Under the pieces are notes generated by a model. That model did not search any database and was not told the DNA's origin. It saw only the letters and a list, made by a program, of their open reading frames with translations. Of a stretch of DNA of 64,000 bases, positions 17,882 through 28,262 are shown one piece after another. Source of the DNA: Bacteroidia bacterium (GTDB lineage: Bacteria > Bacteroidota > Bacteroidia > JADZBD01). Made by a program: the position numbers and the translations under genes. The stretch lies in assembly GCA_020054095.1 (NCBI GenBank), contig JAGVMA010000007.1, positions 1 to 64,000 on the forward strand, read 5' to 3'. Position 1 is the stretch's first letter; each line of letters starts with the position of its first letter.

Positions 17882-19789
17882 TTATTTTTCGGGCAACTCT
17901 AATTTATTCTCATTGTTGTAATGCAATTCATTGTTGTCCATCATCCACTTTATCACTTTCAATATTTTTTCTTCACGGTGTTCTATAATCATGTTCACAA
18001 CTTCGTTAAGTGTGTGAGGTGTTACACTTAAAAGGTTAACAATTGCTTCAATAATTTTTTCAAACTCATCATAAGATAATTCGCGCTTTTTTTCATCGAG
18101 GCAAATATCGCACTGCCCGCAGTTGTCAGCATCGTTTTCACCAAAATAGGATAGGAGCAACCTGCTGCGGCACAAATTTTTTCGCTCTGCATAATGTATC
18201 ACCCATTCCATCCGCTTAAAAGCGCGCTCTTTTAGTTGCGAATAATTTTCGGGAGATAAGTGTAAATCTTTAGCATCAATTCGCTCGGTGGTATAAGTGA
18301 GCTTTGGCATTTCTGTTTGCGGCAAATACGATATTAGTTTGCTGCTTTGCAGGTAAAGTAAATAGTCAATTGCTTTTTCCTTTTGCAAATTGGTTTTACG
18401 AGCAATATCATATTCGTTTATTTTCACAAAACCATCAAATAGCCCGCTGTACATTCGCAATAATATTTTTATAAACTCATCTAAACTTTTATTGGTTACC
18501 TGAAACTTATATAGTTCTTCGCGTGAAACTAAAAAATTTAATCTCGAAGGTTGGTAAAGTGCTTCGCTAAGTTCAACATAACCTTGCCGTTGTAAAAATT
18601 TTAGACAGTTAAAAACCGTGAGCGATTTTAAATTATAATTTTTACAAAACGCATTTATATCAAAATCGAAACTGACGCCCGGTGGTGCTCCAATTGGAAT
18701 TTGAAAATAATTAGCTAATGCTTGATAAATGCGCTTTATTTCATCAATAGGTGGAAATGCCGCTGCTACAGTGTGCTCTAATTCTATTTTGTCGGCTGTG
18801 TTGTAAAGTAGAACTGAATATGCTGTTTGCTCATCACGCCCCGCCCGGCCCGCCTCCTGAAAGTATGCCTCAATGCAATCCGGCAAATCAATATGAACAA
18901 CAAAACGCACATCCGGTTTATCTATGCCCATTCCAAAAGCATTGGTGCAAACCATTACACGCGTTTTATTGCTAAGCCAGTTATTTTGTTTTTGCGAGCG
19001 TTGCTCGTTTGTTAATCCTGCATGATAGTAATCGGCTGTAATTTTATTTTGGTTAAGCCAATCGCTTATCTCTTGTGTTTTTTTTCTGTTACGAACATAT
19101 ACAATTCCGGTTCCTTTTACATTAGTGCATATTCGCAATAGCTTTGTCAGTTTATCTTCAACAGTATTTACAACATAAGCTAAATTTTTTCGCTCGAAAC
19201 TTTTTTGTAAAAGATTTTCTTTCTTGAATTCTAATTTTTGTTGAATATCTTTTACCACTTCGGCTGTTGCAGTTGCCGTTAGTGCAATTACAGGAACTGT
19301 TGGCAGCAATTGCCTGAGTTCGGCTATTTGCATGTAGCTTGGTCTAAAATCATAACCCCATTGCGAAATGCAATGTGCTTCGTCCACCGCAATTAAATTT
19401 ACATTCATGCGCAATACTCTTACCCTGAAAATTTCTGTTGCAATACGCTCGGGCGATACATATAAAAATTTTATTCTCCCATGCATGCAGTTGCTCAGTG
19501 TTATGTCAACTTCACGTTTGCTCATTGCCGAATTAACCGCTACCGCAGTTATGCCTTTGGCATTAAGTGTTTCCACTTGGTCTTTCATTAATGCAATGAG
19601 AGGGGAAACAACAATACAAATACCTTCTTTTGCTAATGCCGGAATTTGAAAACAGATGGATTTACCGCCACCGGTTGGTAAAAGTGCAAGCGTATCTTTT
19701 CCGTCTAAAACAGATTGAATAATCTCTTTTTGAAGTGGACGAAAGTGTTCGTGTCCCCAGTATTTTCTTAGTAAATCATGAGCCGGCAT
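17882..19789 (-). CDS. recQ: ATP-dependent DNA helicase RecQ
   Basis: A 635-residue superfamily 2 helicase. Motif I LLPTGGGKSICFQIPAL, motif II DEAH in VDEAHCISQWGYDFRPSY, motif V/VI around MGIDKPDVRFVVHIDLP and QEAGRAGRDE, and the RecQ zinc-binding cysteines (CRSRLLLSYFGE, then CGQCDIC) are all present. A winged-helix-like C-terminal part follows, but no HRDC domain is seen, giving the short RecQ form common in Bacteroidota. It unwinds DNA 3' to 5' in recombination and fork repair. Downstream is a CPBP protease with essentially no gap; upstream, clpX ends 40 bases away on the same strand. Confidence 0.95.
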   Translation of the reverse strand: MPAHDLLRKYWGHEHFRPLQKEIIQSVLDGKDTLALLPTGGGKSICFQIPALAKEGICIVVSPLIALMKDQVETLNAKGITAVAVNSAMSKREVDITLSNCMHGRIKFLYVSPERIATEIFRVRVLRMNVNLIAVDEAHCISQWGYDFRPSYMQIAELRQLLPTVPVIALTATATAEVVKDIQQKLEFKKENLLQKSFERKNLAYVVNTVEDKLTKLLRICTNVKGTGIVYVRNRKKTQEISDWLNQNKITADYYHAGLTNEQRSQKQNNWLSNKTRVMVCTNAFGMGIDKPDVRFVVHIDLPDCIEAYFQEAGRAGRDEQTAYSVLLYNTADKIELEHTVAAAFPPIDEIKRIYQALANYFQIPIGAPPGVSFDFDINAFCKNYNLKSLTVFNCLKFLQRQGYVELSEALYQPSRLNFLVSREELYKFQVTNKSLDEFIKILLRMYSGLFDGFVKINEYDIARKTNLQKEKAIDYLLYLQSSKLISYLPQTEMPKLTYTTERIDAKDLHLSPENYSQLKERAFKRMEWVIHYAERKNLCRSRLLLSYFGENDADNCGQCDICLDEKKRELSYDEFEKIIEAIVNLLSVTPHTLNEVVNMIIEHREEKILKVIKWMMDNNELHYNNENKLELPEK

Positions 19790-19829
19790 GATTGTACTAA
19801 GATAACTAACAATTAGTGAATGGTGATAA

Positions 19830-21068
19830 CTAAGCTACGCGCAGCTTGCTGATGTTCGATTTTCCGATTTTTTCTTTTGCATAATCTGCTGTAATGTGCA
19901 ATGTTTTTGCGTTTTCTTGTGCAGGTAATTCAAACATTGCGTCAAGCATAATGGCTTCGCAAATACTGCGTAAGCCACGTGCGCCAAGTTTAAATTCCAT
20001 TGCTTTATCAACAATAAATTCAAAAACTTCTTTTTCAAAAGATAGTTTAACACCATCTATTTCAAATAGTTTGGTGTATTGTTTTATCAGAGAATTTTTT
20101 GGTTCTGTCAATATCTGGCGAAGTGTATCTCTGTCAAGTGGATTCAAATAGGTGAGTACAGGCAAGCGACCAATAAGTTCCGGAATTAATCCGAATGATT
20201 TTAAATCTTGCGGAGCAATGTATTGTAATAAGTGTTCTTTATCTACTGTATTTCTATCTTGTGTTGCAGAGTAACCCACTACTTGAGAGTTTAATCTGCG
20301 TGCAATCATTTTCTCAATTCCATCAAATGCGCCACCACACACAAATAAAATATTTTTAGTATCAACCTGTATCATTTTTTGTTCAGGATGCTTGCGGCCA
20401 CCTTGTGGTGGCACATTAACAACCGATCCCTCTAAAAGTTTTAGTAAACCTTGCTGAACACCTTCGCCCGATACATCGCGTGTTATGGATGGGTTATCGC
20501 CTTTACGTGAAATTTTATCAATTTCATCAATAAAAACAATTCCCCTTTCGGCAGCAGTTACATCGTAATCGGCAGATTGTAATAATCGCGACAAAATACT
20601 TTCTACATCTTCGCCCACATATCCGGCTTCAGTTAAAACTGTAGCATCGGCAATGCAAAACGGAACATTTAAAATTTTTGCAATAGTGCGTGCTAATAAT
20701 GTTTTTCCTGTTCCGGTTTGTCCCACCAAAATAATATTTGATTTTTCAATATCAATTTCTTCTTTTGTGGTTTTTGGTTTTTGTGTAACTCGTTTGTAGT
20801 GGTTGTAAACTGCTACTGACAAAACTTTTTTAGCATCTTGCTGTCCAATTACATATTGGTCCAAGTGCGTTTTTATTTCAGTTGGTTTTAGTAAAGTTAA
20901 CGCGCCAAAAGTAGAACTGCCCTTTGCATTTGTTTCTTGCTTAACAATAGTGTAAGCCTGACCAATGCATTGATCGCAAATATGACCATCTTGACCGGCA
21001 ATAAGCACGTTACATTCGTGCTTAGGCCTGCGGCAAAATGTACATTTAATTTCTTCTTTTGAAGCCAT
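19830..21068 (-). CDS. clpX: ATP-dependent Clp protease ATP-binding subunit ClpX
   Basis: A 412-residue AAA+ unfoldase. The N-terminal zinc-binding domain has Cys9, Cys12, Cys31 and Cys34. Walker A is GQTGTGKT at 116-123, Walker B is IVFIDEIDKI, and the ClpP-docking loop region and sensor II (GARGLRSI) are present. It recognises tagged or misfolded proteins and threads them into ClpP. The gene lies five bases after clpP, in the classical tig-clpP-clpX order on the minus strand. Confidence 0.97.
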   Translation of the reverse strand: MASKEEIKCTFCRRPKHECNVLIAGQDGHICDQCIGQAYTIVKQETNAKGSSTFGALTLLKPTEIKTHLDQYVIGQQDAKKVLSVAVYNHYKRVTQKPKTTKEEIDIEKSNIILVGQTGTGKTLLARTIAKILNVPFCIADATVLTEAGYVGEDVESILSRLLQSADYDVTAAERGIVFIDEIDKISRKGDNPSITRDVSGEGVQQGLLKLLEGSVVNVPPQGGRKHPEQKMIQVDTKNILFVCGGAFDGIEKMIARRLNSQVVGYSATQDRNTVDKEHLLQYIAPQDLKSFGLIPELIGRLPVLTYLNPLDRDTLRQILTEPKNSLIKQYTKLFEIDGVKLSFEKEVFEFIVDKAMEFKLGARGLRSICEAIMLDAMFELPAQENAKTLHITADYAKEKIGKSNISKLRVA

Positions 21069-21073
21069 TATGC

Positions 21074-21742
21074 CTATTTGTTACGAATTAAAATTTCGTC
21101 AATCATTCCGTAATCTTTTGCTTCTTGCGCAGTCATCCAATAATCGCGGTCGCTATCTGCCCACACTTTATCATACGTTTGGCCTGAATGTTTTGCTATT
21201 ATTTCGTACAATTCTTTTTTCAACTTTTGAATTTCGCGAGCTGTAATTTCTATATCCGAAGCTTGTCCTTCGGCACCACCCAATGGTTGGTGTATCATCA
21301 CGCGAGCATGTGGTAGCGAAGTACGTTTTCCTTTTTCGCCAGCGCACATTAAAACAGCTCCCATAGATGCTGCCATGCCGGTACATATTGTTGCAACATT
21401 GCAATTTATATATTGCATGGTATCATAAATTCCTAAGCCGGCATAAACCGAGCCACCCGGTGAGTTAATGTAAATTTGAATGTCTTTTTTGGCATCCACC
21501 GATTCGAGAAATAAAAGCTGTGCCTGAATAATATTGGCAACTTGGTCGTTAATACCTGTACCCATAAAAATTATTCTGTCCATCATCAATCGCGAAAAAA
21601 CGTCCATTTGAGCTACGTTGAGTTGGCGCTCTTCTATAATATAAGGTGTTAATGACGATACATAGTTATCGTAAGTGGTGCTGTTAATGCCTTTGTGTTT
21701 GGTGGCATATTTTCTGAATTCGTCTTTTGGAAACATATACAA
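21074..21742 (-). CDS. clpP: ATP-dependent Clp protease proteolytic subunit ClpP
   Basis: A 222-residue serine protease. The catalytic triad is visible with correct spacing: Ser126 in GMAASMGAV, His151 in ARVMIHQPLGG, and Asp200 in DSDRDYW. It forms a double heptameric chamber with ClpX. The N-terminal extension of about 25 residues before the conserved IIEERQ resembles the propeptide of other Bacteroidota ClpP proteins. It is followed at once by clpX and preceded by the trigger factor gene with a 49-base gap. Confidence 0.97.
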   Translation of the reverse strand: MYMFPKDEFRKYATKHKGINSTTYDNYVSSLTPYIIEERQLNVAQMDVFSRLMMDRIIFMGTGINDQVANIIQAQLLFLESVDAKKDIQIYINSPGGSVYAGLGIYDTMQYINCNVATICTGMAASMGAVLMCAGEKGKRTSLPHARVMIHQPLGGAEGQASDIEITAREIQKLKKELYEIIAKHSGQTYDKVWADSDRDYWMTAQEAKDYGMIDEILIRNK

Positions 21743-21791
21743 TGATTTTTTTCTGGTGATACTTTATTCTTTAGTCGTTTTAAAGGTACAA

Positions 21792-23123
21792 TTATTTTAT
21801 AAACTCATCGTGCTCCACTTCTTTTTGCTCAAGCGTGAATGTGTTTTTGAAAATGGCAAGTAAGCGCTGTTCGTACATTTGGTCGAATATGCGTTTTGCT
21901 TCATCCTCTTTTGAAAGAATATTTTTTGCAGCATCGTTTAATTCTTTTTCATCCACATTTGCTTGGCCATAACGAAGATAATTTTCGCGCAACAAATTTT
22001 TTACGTAATCAATGGCTTCTTCTTGTGTAATTTTTATTTCTTTTTCTTTTATTATTTTGTTTTCAATAAGTTGCCATTTAAGTTGCTCTGCATAAAGTGG
22101 ATACTCTTGCTCTAATTGCTCTTTGCTTATTGGCTTTTCGTTTACAACAAGTAACCAGCGTTTTAAAAACTCATCGGGTAATTGCAGATTCACTTTTTGT
22201 TTCAATGAATTTACTACAGTGTTCATGAATTTTCGGTCGCTTTCTCCAACAAATGATTTGCCCAAATCTTCTTTTAGTTTTGCTCTAAACTCTTCAACAT
22301 TATTTACAACACCTTCTCCGTATATCTTTTTAAATAATTCTTGATTAATATCAGCAGGCGCTATGCGGCTTATTTCTTTTACAGTTAGTTGTAAGTTACT
22401 TGCAGCTACTTTTTCTTTATCTGCTTTTAGGAGTGTGGCAAAATATTCTGCATCAGCAGCTAATTCGGTAGCGTTTAAAGTTACTTTATCGTCTTTTTTA
22501 ATGCCGATTAGTTTTTGTTGAACCGCATCGCCTGTTATACGCTCCATAAATAACGATGCAGAACGGAACAAGCCGGCAGCTACTATTTCGTTTTGCTCAT
22601 TTACTTCTACCATATCAACTAAAATCAGATCTTCTTTTGTAGAATTTTCGGGGTTAATGATTTTACCGTAGCGTTTTGCCATGTCGTTCATTTGGCGGTC
22701 AACTAATTTCTCGTCAATTTTAATTACTTCGAACGGATATTTTTCTTTATTATTTAGCTCTACATTAAATGTGGGTGCTAAGCCCAAATCGTATTTGAAT
22801 TCAAATTCGGTTTGGTTTTCATCAATATTGTTTTTTTCATCCGCGCTTGGTATTGGGTTGCCAAGCATTTCAATATTATTTTCCTGAATGTATTTGTATA
22901 GCGAATCGTTTAAAAGTTTATTCAACTCTTCTGCTAAAATTGATTTGCCGTACATTTTTTTCACCATTCCGGCCGGCACTTTTCCCGGACGAAAACCGGG
23001 CATTGATACTTTTTTAGAATAATTTTTTAAAGCATCATCTACTTTTTGTTTATAATCTTCCGGACCAAGTTTTACTTTTATTGTTGCATTAAGTTGGTCA
23101 ATGTTTTCGCGTGTAATGTTCAT
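21792..23123 (-). CDS. tig: Trigger factor, ribosome-associated chaperone
   Basis: A 443-residue protein whose N-terminal ribosome-binding domain carries the signature GFRPGKVPAGMVKKMYG. The peptidyl-prolyl isomerase domain in the middle is degenerate, as in other Bacteroidota, and the long helical C-terminal domain follows. It binds nascent chains at the ribosome exit tunnel. First gene of the tig-clpP-clpX set and preceded by a good promoter box. Confidence 0.93.
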   Translation of the reverse strand: MNITRENIDQLNATIKVKLGPEDYKQKVDDALKNYSKKVSMPGFRPGKVPAGMVKKMYGKSILAEELNKLLNDSLYKYIQENNIEMLGNPIPSADEKNNIDENQTEFEFKYDLGLAPTFNVELNNKEKYPFEVIKIDEKLVDRQMNDMAKRYGKIINPENSTKEDLILVDMVEVNEQNEIVAAGLFRSASLFMERITGDAVQQKLIGIKKDDKVTLNATELAADAEYFATLLKADKEKVAASNLQLTVKEISRIAPADINQELFKKIYGEGVVNNVEEFRAKLKEDLGKSFVGESDRKFMNTVVNSLKQKVNLQLPDEFLKRWLLVVNEKPISKEQLEQEYPLYAEQLKWQLIENKIIKEKEIKITQEEAIDYVKNLLRENYLRYGQANVDEKELNDAAKNILSKEDEAKRIFDQMYEQRLLAIFKNTFTLEQKEVEHDEFIK

Positions 23124-23146
23124 TTTAATTTGTGTTTTAAGGGGCG

Positions 23147-23154
23147 CAAATATA
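23147..23154 (-). promoter_or_regulatory. Bacteroidota -7 box TATATTTG upstream of tig
   Basis: On the minus strand the sequence reads TATATTTG, an exact TAnnTTTG match, 24 bases before the trigger factor ATG and inside the 83-base gap between tig and the retropepsin gene. It is expected to drive tig and perhaps clpP-clpX. Confidence 0.5.
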
Positions 23155-23206
23155 GCTAAAAACTTACATTTTATCTTATCAAAACTGCGTAAATCTTAAT
23201 GCTTTT

Positions 23207-23632
23207 TTAGCTTTGTAAAATAAGCGTTTTTTTGCTGTAATCAATTATAGCGCGGTGCTTATTAAGAATATCACTGCCCAAAACACCATCAATAGGTTTG
23301 AGGCCAATTGTTTTATAAGAATTATTAACGTGCGATAAATCGAGTAAAACAGAATGGTAGTTTTTGATTTTTAATTTTCCTATGTATAGTGCAGCTATTG
23401 TTATCTCACTACTTTGCATGGTATTAGTTCCAAGTCCTGATGAAAGTTTATCTTTTATTTTTTTCGATCGAGTTTTCACATAGGTTTTGATGCGTGTTTT
23501 ATCAAAAACTGTGCGCGATGCTCCGGTATCAATAATCACATTTGCTTTTGTGCCATTTATATTTATTGTTGCTGAAAGGTGAAAACCATCTTCATCTATC
23601 GAAAGCATTTTTATGGGTACAATTATTTTCAT
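23207..23632 (-). CDS. Retropepsin-like aspartic protease family protein
   Basis: A 141-residue single-domain aspartyl protease homologue. The catalytic motif IIDTGASRTVFD is at residues 33-44, with Asp35 as the active residue, and the distal GVLGSDIL hydrophobic-Gly motif is present. Such half-pepsins are expected to act as dimers. A longer frame begins at 23683 but would overlap the upstream gene by 38 bases; the ATG at 23632 leaves 13 bases and gives the usual family N-terminus (MKIIVPIKM...DEDGFHL). No signal peptide from this start, so probably cytoplasmic. Substrate unknown. Confidence 0.8.
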   Translation of the reverse strand: MKIIVPIKMLSIDEDGFHLSATININGTKANVIIDTGASRTVFDKTRIKTYVKTRSKKIKDKLSSGLGTNTMQSSEITIAALYIGKLKIKNYHSVLLDLSHVNNSYKTIGLKPIDGVLGSDILNKHRAIIDYSKKTLILQS

Positions 23633-23645
23633 AATAAATAAAATG

Positions 23646-24062
23646 CTAATGCATAACGCCAAAAATTGTGATACCAAGCACAAAAATAAATAGCATAAAA
23701 AATATAATAACTATTCCGCAAAAGCGCCAAAATTGCTTGTAGCGGCTAAACGCTAACTCTAATTCTCCGGTTGCTTTGGTATCAACAAAACGGTTTATGT
23801 TTTTTGCATATTGATTTAACAAAATAGCAGGAACAATTAAAAGTATTGCTGAAAAAGGTAGGAATATCATCACAATCATTGACTTTCCCATGTATGGTAA
23901 AAAAGTATAAACGCCCACAATGTATAAGAAATAAATGCCGGCAGCTATGAAGCAAGTGGTGCTAAATATTTTTATCCACTTGTTGCCTTTTTTCAGCAAA
24001 TCGGTAGTGATAGTGCTCAGTTCGCTTTCGCCTTCTATTGAGTAATCGTCAAGTGTTTGCAT
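23646..24062 (-). CDS. Small four-helix membrane protein, unassigned
   Basis: A 138-residue protein with an acidic cytoplasmic-like N-terminus, two hydrophobic segments (about 32-80), a polar middle (YAKNINRFVDTKATGELELAFSRYKQFWRF), and one or two hydrophobic segments at the end. The upstream neighbour has the same plan, including a similar phrase KYATSKKISDIEKSFSNYVKFWR, so the two are paralogues. I do not recognise a function; it resembles the family of small membrane proteins sometimes called DUF5362, without certainty. It lies three bases after its paralogue. Confidence 0.65.
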   Translation of the reverse strand: MQTLDDYSIEGESELSTITTDLLKKGNKWIKIFSTTCFIAAGIYFLYIVGVYTFLPYMGKSMIVMIFLPFSAILLIVPAILLNQYAKNINRFVDTKATGELELAFSRYKQFWRFCGIVIIFFMLFIFVLGITIFGVMH

Positions 24063-24065
24063 ATC

Positions 24066-24470
24066 TTAATAGTCGTAAGACTGAATTTGAATTAACTGGA
24101 GAACAGTATTTATAACTGTACTTGTAACAGAAACGATAATGAGTATTGTGCTTGTTCTCCAAAATTTAACGTAGTTAGAAAATGATTTTTCAATATCACT
24201 AATTTTTTTGCTTGTTGCGTATTTTCTTAAATGTGCAGCATGCATTAAAAGTAAAATGGATGAATAAACACTAAGTACAAGTGTGGCAAGGCTAAATACT
24301 ATCGTTACCATAAAACTAAATGTTTCTGAAATAAACATAAATCTTATGAATGTGGTAACTATAGAATATGCAGAAAGAAGCAAGCAGCATATTGAGCAAA
24401 ATATCATCCATCCACTTGCTTTTTTTAAGTCGGAGATGCTGCTTTCGCTCAATGTATTTTCTGATTCCAT
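24066..24470 (-). CDS. Small four-helix membrane protein, paralogue of its downstream neighbour
   Basis: A 134-residue membrane protein: polar N-terminus, two hydrophobic segments (about 21-75), a conserved-looking polar loop (RKYATSKKISDIEKSFSNY), and a C-terminal hydrophobic segment. It shares this plan and the loop motif (YA.. then E.sFS.Y..FWR) with the next gene. The three genes 24470-23207 form a tight minus-strand run ending with the retropepsin-like protease, and the close spacing suggests one transcript. No function is assigned. Confidence 0.62.
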   Translation of the reverse strand: MESENTLSESSISDLKKASGWMIFCSICCLLLSAYSIVTTFIRFMFISETFSFMVTIVFSLATLVLSVYSSILLLMHAAHLRKYATSKKISDIEKSFSNYVKFWRTSTILIIVSVTSTVINTVLQLIQIQSYDY

Positions 24471-24498
24471 TAAAATTGCAACACTAAGTTATTAAAAT

Positions 24499-27400
24499 TT
24501 AATAAGCCAAATTCGGTCCTAACCATCTCTCTGCTTCTTGCAAACTTATCCCTTTTCGTTTTGCATATTCTTCCACTTGGTCTTTTTGAATTTTGCCAAT
24601 ACCGAAATAATGCGAATTTGAATTCGCAAAATACAAGCCGCTCACAGCAGCCGTTGGAACCATTGCCATGCTTTCTGTCAAAATCATTCCTGTATTTTTC
24701 TCCACATCCAATAATTTCCAAATGGTTAGTTTTTCGGTATGATCGGGTTGTGCAGGATAACCTGGTGCCGGACGAATTCCTTCATATTCTTCTTTGATTA
24801 ATTCTTCATTTTGTAAATTTTCTTCTTTGGCATATCCCCAGAATTCCTTTCTCACTTTTTTGTGCATCAATTCGGCAAATGCTTCCGCTAAACGATCAGC
24901 CAATGCTTTTAACATGATGGCAGAATAATCATCGTGGTCTTTTTCAAAACGTGCTACGTGCTCGTCTATTCCTATTCCGGTTGTTAATGCAAAGATTCCG
25001 ACATAGTCGTTTCCGTTAGGATTTATAAAATCAGACAAAGCAACATTATATTGTCCGGCCGGCTTCTTAGTCTGCTGACGCAATGTATGGAACACCACGG
25101 CCCCCTCTCCTGTGGAGAGGGCTGGGGAGAGGTATATGTCATCCCCTTTACTATTTGCAGGATAGATTCCAATTACTGCGTTTGCTTTTAACCATTTTTC
25201 ATTAATGATTTTTTTCAACATGGTTTGTGCATCGTCAAATAATTTACGTGCCTCTTCACCGCGTGTTGGATCTTTCAAAATTTTCGGATACGATCCTTTC
25301 ATTTCCCAAGAGATGAAAAATGGCGTCCAGTCGATGTATTCAGCTATTTCTTTAATGGAATAATCTGTAAAAACTTTATTTCCAATAAACGTTGGTTTAA
25401 CAATTTCTTGTTTTGTCCAATCGATTGGAAATTTATTTTCACGTGTTTCCGCAATGGAAATAAATTTATTTTGTGATTGAGCATTTTTATTTTGTTCGCG
25501 CACACGGTCATAATCTTTGGTGATTTCAACCATAAACGACTCACGCAATTCATCCGAAATTAAACTGCTTGCAACAGGAACCGATTTACTTGCATCGTTC
25601 ACGTGAATAACCGGACCAGAATAATTTTGTGCAATTTTTACTGCTGTATGTACTTTAGAAGTGGTTGCACCACCTATCATCAAAGGCATTTTAAAACCAA
25701 GACGTTCCATCTCTTTCGCAACGTGCACCATTTCATCCAGCGATGGAGTTATCAATCCGCTTAATCCAATTACATCTACATTATGGTGGCGTGCTTGTTC
25801 TAAAATTTTATCCGCAGATACCATCACACCTAAGTCAATAATTTCATAATTATTACAGGCCAATACAACACCTACAATATTTTTTCCGATATCATGCACA
25901 TCTCCTTTAACTGTTGCCATTAAAATTTTTCCTGCATTGCTTCTTCCATCACCGGCAATCCCAGCCAATTTGTTTGCTTCTTTCTCTGCCTGCAAGTACG
26001 GTTCTAAGTAGGCAACCGCTTTTTTCATCACGCGTGCACTTTTCACCACTTGTGGCAAAAACATTTTTCCGCTTCCAAATAGATCTCCCACCACATTCAT
26101 TCCATCCATCAAAGGACCTTCAATTACATTTAAAGGGCGACCGAATTTTTGAAATGCTTCTTCTGTATCTGCATCAATGTATTCAACCAATCCTTTTACC
26201 AATGCATAACTCAAACGTTCTTCCACCGTTCCTTTCCTCCACTCTTCTTCTTTTCCGGTTTTTTCTTTTACAATTCCTTTTAACGATTCGGCATGCTCAA
26301 CTAATCGTTCTGTTGCATCATCTCGCCTGTTCAACAATACATCTTCTACTAATTCCAATAATTTTTTATCAATATCATCATATACTACCAACTGTGCGGG
26401 ATTGACAATTCCCATATCCATTCCGTTTTTCACGGCATGAAACAAAAATGAACTGTGAATGGCTTCACGCACATGGTCGTTTCCTCGGAAGGAGAAGGAA
26501 ACGTTACTCACTCCACCACTAACTTTTGCGTGAGGCAGATTTTCTTTAATCCATTTTGTGGCATTAAAAAAATCGAGTGCATTCAAGCGATGTTCTTCCA
26601 TTCCGGTTGCAACAGGAAAAATATTTGGATCGAAAATAATATCTTGTGGAGGGAAATGCACTTTGTTTACCAACACATCATATGCACGTTTACAAATATC
26701 TATTCTGCGTTGCAATGTATCAGCTTGTCCCACTTCATCAAAAGCCATTACAATTACAGCCGCTCCGTATTGTTTTATTTTATTTGCTTGTTCAATAAAT
26801 TTTTCTTCTCCTTCTTTCAAGGAAATGGAATTTACAATTGCTTTTCCTTGCACACATTTTAATCCTGCTTCAATCACGCTCCATTTAGATGAGTCAATCA
26901 TGATAGGCACTTTTGATATATCTGGTTCCGATGCAATCAAATTTAAAAACTTGGTCATGGCTGCTTCACTGTCCAACATTCCTTCATCCATGTTCACATC
27001 AATAACTTGCGCTCCACCTTCTACTTGCTCGCGTGCAATTGATAAAGCCTCTTCATAATTTTCTTCATTAATTAAACGCAAGAATTTTTTTGAGCCTGTT
27101 ACGTTTGTACGTTCACCCACATTCAGGAAATTACTTTCCGGGCGAAGTGTTAATGGTTCCAATCCGCTCAAGTGCATCAATGTATCCGCTGCCGGTTTTT
27201 TTCTTGGCTTTGATACTTTCGCTAATTCGGCAATGCGTTTGATATGAGCTGGAGTTGTTCCACAACAACCACCCACAATGTTTAAGAATCCGGCACGTAA
27301 AAAATCTTCGATCTGATGTCCCATCTCATGAGCATCCTGATCGTATTCACCAAACTGATTTGGTAATCCCGCATTGGGGTAAGCGCTTACATAAAACGGA

Positions 27401-28185
27401 GCTTTATCCGAAAGTTCTTCCAAATACGGGCGCATGTCTTTTGCACCCAAAGCGCAATTTAAACCAACGCTTAATAAATCAACATGTGAAATGGAATTTA
27501 AAAATGCTTCGGTAGTTTGTCCGGATAATGTTCTTCCACTGGCATCGGTAATTGTTCCCGAAACCATCACAGGCATTTTAATATTTTTTTCTTTGCAAAC
27601 ATTTTGAATCGCAAACAAAGCTGCTTTTGCATTGAGTGTATCAAAAATAGTTTCCACCAATAATAAATCGGCACCACCCTCAATCAATCCACGTGCTTGT
27701 TCGGAATAAGCAATAACCAATTCGTCAAAAGTAATGGCGCGAAATCCCGGGTCGTTTACATTGGGCGATAAAGAAAGTGTACGATTAGTCGGACCAAATG
27801 CTCCGGCTACGAATTTGGGTGTGTTATCTACTGATTCTTTTTGAAATTCCCCTACAGCTTCTTTCGCAATTTTAGCTGATTCATAATTCAACTCGTATGC
27901 AAGATTTTGCATATCGTAATCCGCCATCGCAATAGTGGTTGCACTAAACGTATTTGTTTCAATAATATCTGCACCGGCTTTTAAATATTCTTTGTGAATG
28001 GCTTTAATAATTTGCGGTTGTGTGATAGACAATAGATCATTATTCCCTTTCAGATCTTTGTGAAAATCTGCAAAGCGTTTACTACGGAAGTCTTTTTCTT
28101 CCAGTTTATATTGTTGAATCATGGTACCCATTGCACCATCAATCACCAGGATTCTTTTTTCTAATTCTTTTTTTATGTCAATCAT
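24499..28185 (-). CDS. metH: Cobalamin-dependent methionine synthase
   Basis: A 1228-residue full-length MetH that transfers a methyl group from methyltetrahydrofolate through cobalamin to homocysteine. In order: homocysteine-binding domain with the zinc cysteines GGCCGTTP near 305, pterin-binding domain (about 345-610), cobalamin cap, B12-binding domain with DVHDIGKN near 761-768 (lower axial His) and [13 protein letters not shown], and the SAM-dependent reactivation domain ([15 protein letters not shown] near 1140). Residues about 1018-1029 derive from an inserted palindromic repeat (25103-25132) in the reactivation domain; the frame is kept. Expression is controlled by an S-box leader directly upstream. 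Confidence 0.97.
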   Translation of the reverse strand: MIDIKKELEKRILVIDGAMGTMIQQYKLEEKDFRSKRFADFHKDLKGNNDLLSITQPQIIKAIHKEYLKAGADIIETNTFSATTIAMADYDMQNLAYELNYESAKIAKEAVGEFQKESVDNTPKFVAGAFGPTNRTLSLSPNVNDPGFRAITFDELVIAYSEQARGLIEGGADLLLVETIFDTLNAKAALFAIQNVCKEKNIKMPVMVSGTITDASGRTLSGQTTEAFLNSISHVDLLSVGLNCALGAKDMRPYLEELSDKAPFYVSAYPNAGLPNQFGEYDQDAHEMGHQIEDFLRAGFLNIVGGCCGTTPAHIKRIAELAKVSKPRKKPAADTLMHLSGLEPLTLRPESNFLNVGERTNVTGSKKFLRLINEENYEEALSIAREQVEGGAQVIDVNMDEGMLDSEAAMTKFLNLIASEPDISKVPIMIDSSKWSVIEAGLKCVQGKAIVNSISLKEGEEKFIEQANKIKQYGAAVIVMAFDEVGQADTLQRRIDICKRAYDVLVNKVHFPPQDIIFDPNIFPVATGMEEHRLNALDFFNATKWIKENLPHAKVSGGVSNVSFSFRGNDHVREAIHSSFLFHAVKNGMDMGIVNPAQLVVYDDIDKKLLELVEDVLLNRRDDATERLVEHAESLKGIVKEKTGKEEEWRKGTVEERLSYALVKGLVEYIDADTEEAFQKFGRPLNVIEGPLMDGMNVVGDLFGSGKMFLPQVVKSARVMKKAVAYLEPYLQAEKEANKLAGIAGDGRSNAGKILMATVKGDVHDIGKNIVGVVLACNNYEIIDLGVMVSADKILEQARHHNVDVIGLSGLITPSLDEMVHVAKEMERLGFKMPLMIGGATTSKVHTAVKIAQNYSGPVIHVNDASKSVPVASSLISDELRESFMVEITKDYDRVREQNKNAQSQNKFISIAETRENKFPIDWTKQEIVKPTFIGNKVFTDYSIKEIAEYIDWTPFFISWEMKGSYPKILKDPTRGEEARKLFDDAQTMLKKIINEKWLKANAVIGIYPANSKGDDIYLSPALSTGEGAVVFHTLRQQTKKPAGQYNVALSDFINPNGNDYVGIFALTTGIGIDEHVARFEKDHDDYSAIMLKALADRLAEAFAELMHKKVRKEFWGYAKEENLQNEELIKEEYEGIRPAPGYPAQPDHTEKLTIWKLLDVEKNTGMILTESMAMVPTAAVSGLYFANSNSHYFGIGKIQKDQVEEYAKRKGISLQEAERWLGPNLAY
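25103..25132. repeat. Palindromic repeat element inside metH
   Basis: A perfect 8-base stem CCCTCTCC (25103-25110) and GGAGAGGG (25114-25121) with a 3-base loop, followed by CT and GGGGAGAGG. It is coding, giving [10 protein letters not shown] in MetH. The same element, in inverse orientation relative to the coding strand, lies in gpmI at 33836-33865. The AT-rich surroundings make the GC-rich block stand out. Confidence 0.75.
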
Positions 28186-28190
28186 ACGTA

Positions 28191-28226
28191 AACAAAAACT
28201 CCTCTAACTTTTTAGTCAGAGGAGTT
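28191..28226 (-). terminator. Rho-independent terminator of the metH leader
   Basis: On the minus strand a 13-base stem (28226-28214 with 28209-28197, one G-U pair) closes a short loop and is followed by a TTTTTG run, 6 bases before the metH ATG region. Its ascending arm contains CTCTGACT, which can instead pair with AGTCAGAG at 28264-28257 to form an antiterminator. This is the expression platform of the S-box riboswitch. Confidence 0.85.
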
Positions 28227-28262
28227 ATAATATTTTTTTATGTTTTCTAAATATTACTCTGA

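Noticed and set aside
23633-23683. Upstream start for the retropepsin-like gene
   Set aside because: It would overlap the upstream gene by 38 bases and add a segment not seen in the family.
26455-27058. Long plus-strand open frames opposite metH
   Set aside because: Antisense shadows of a strongly conserved gene on the minus strand; no family-like sequence.
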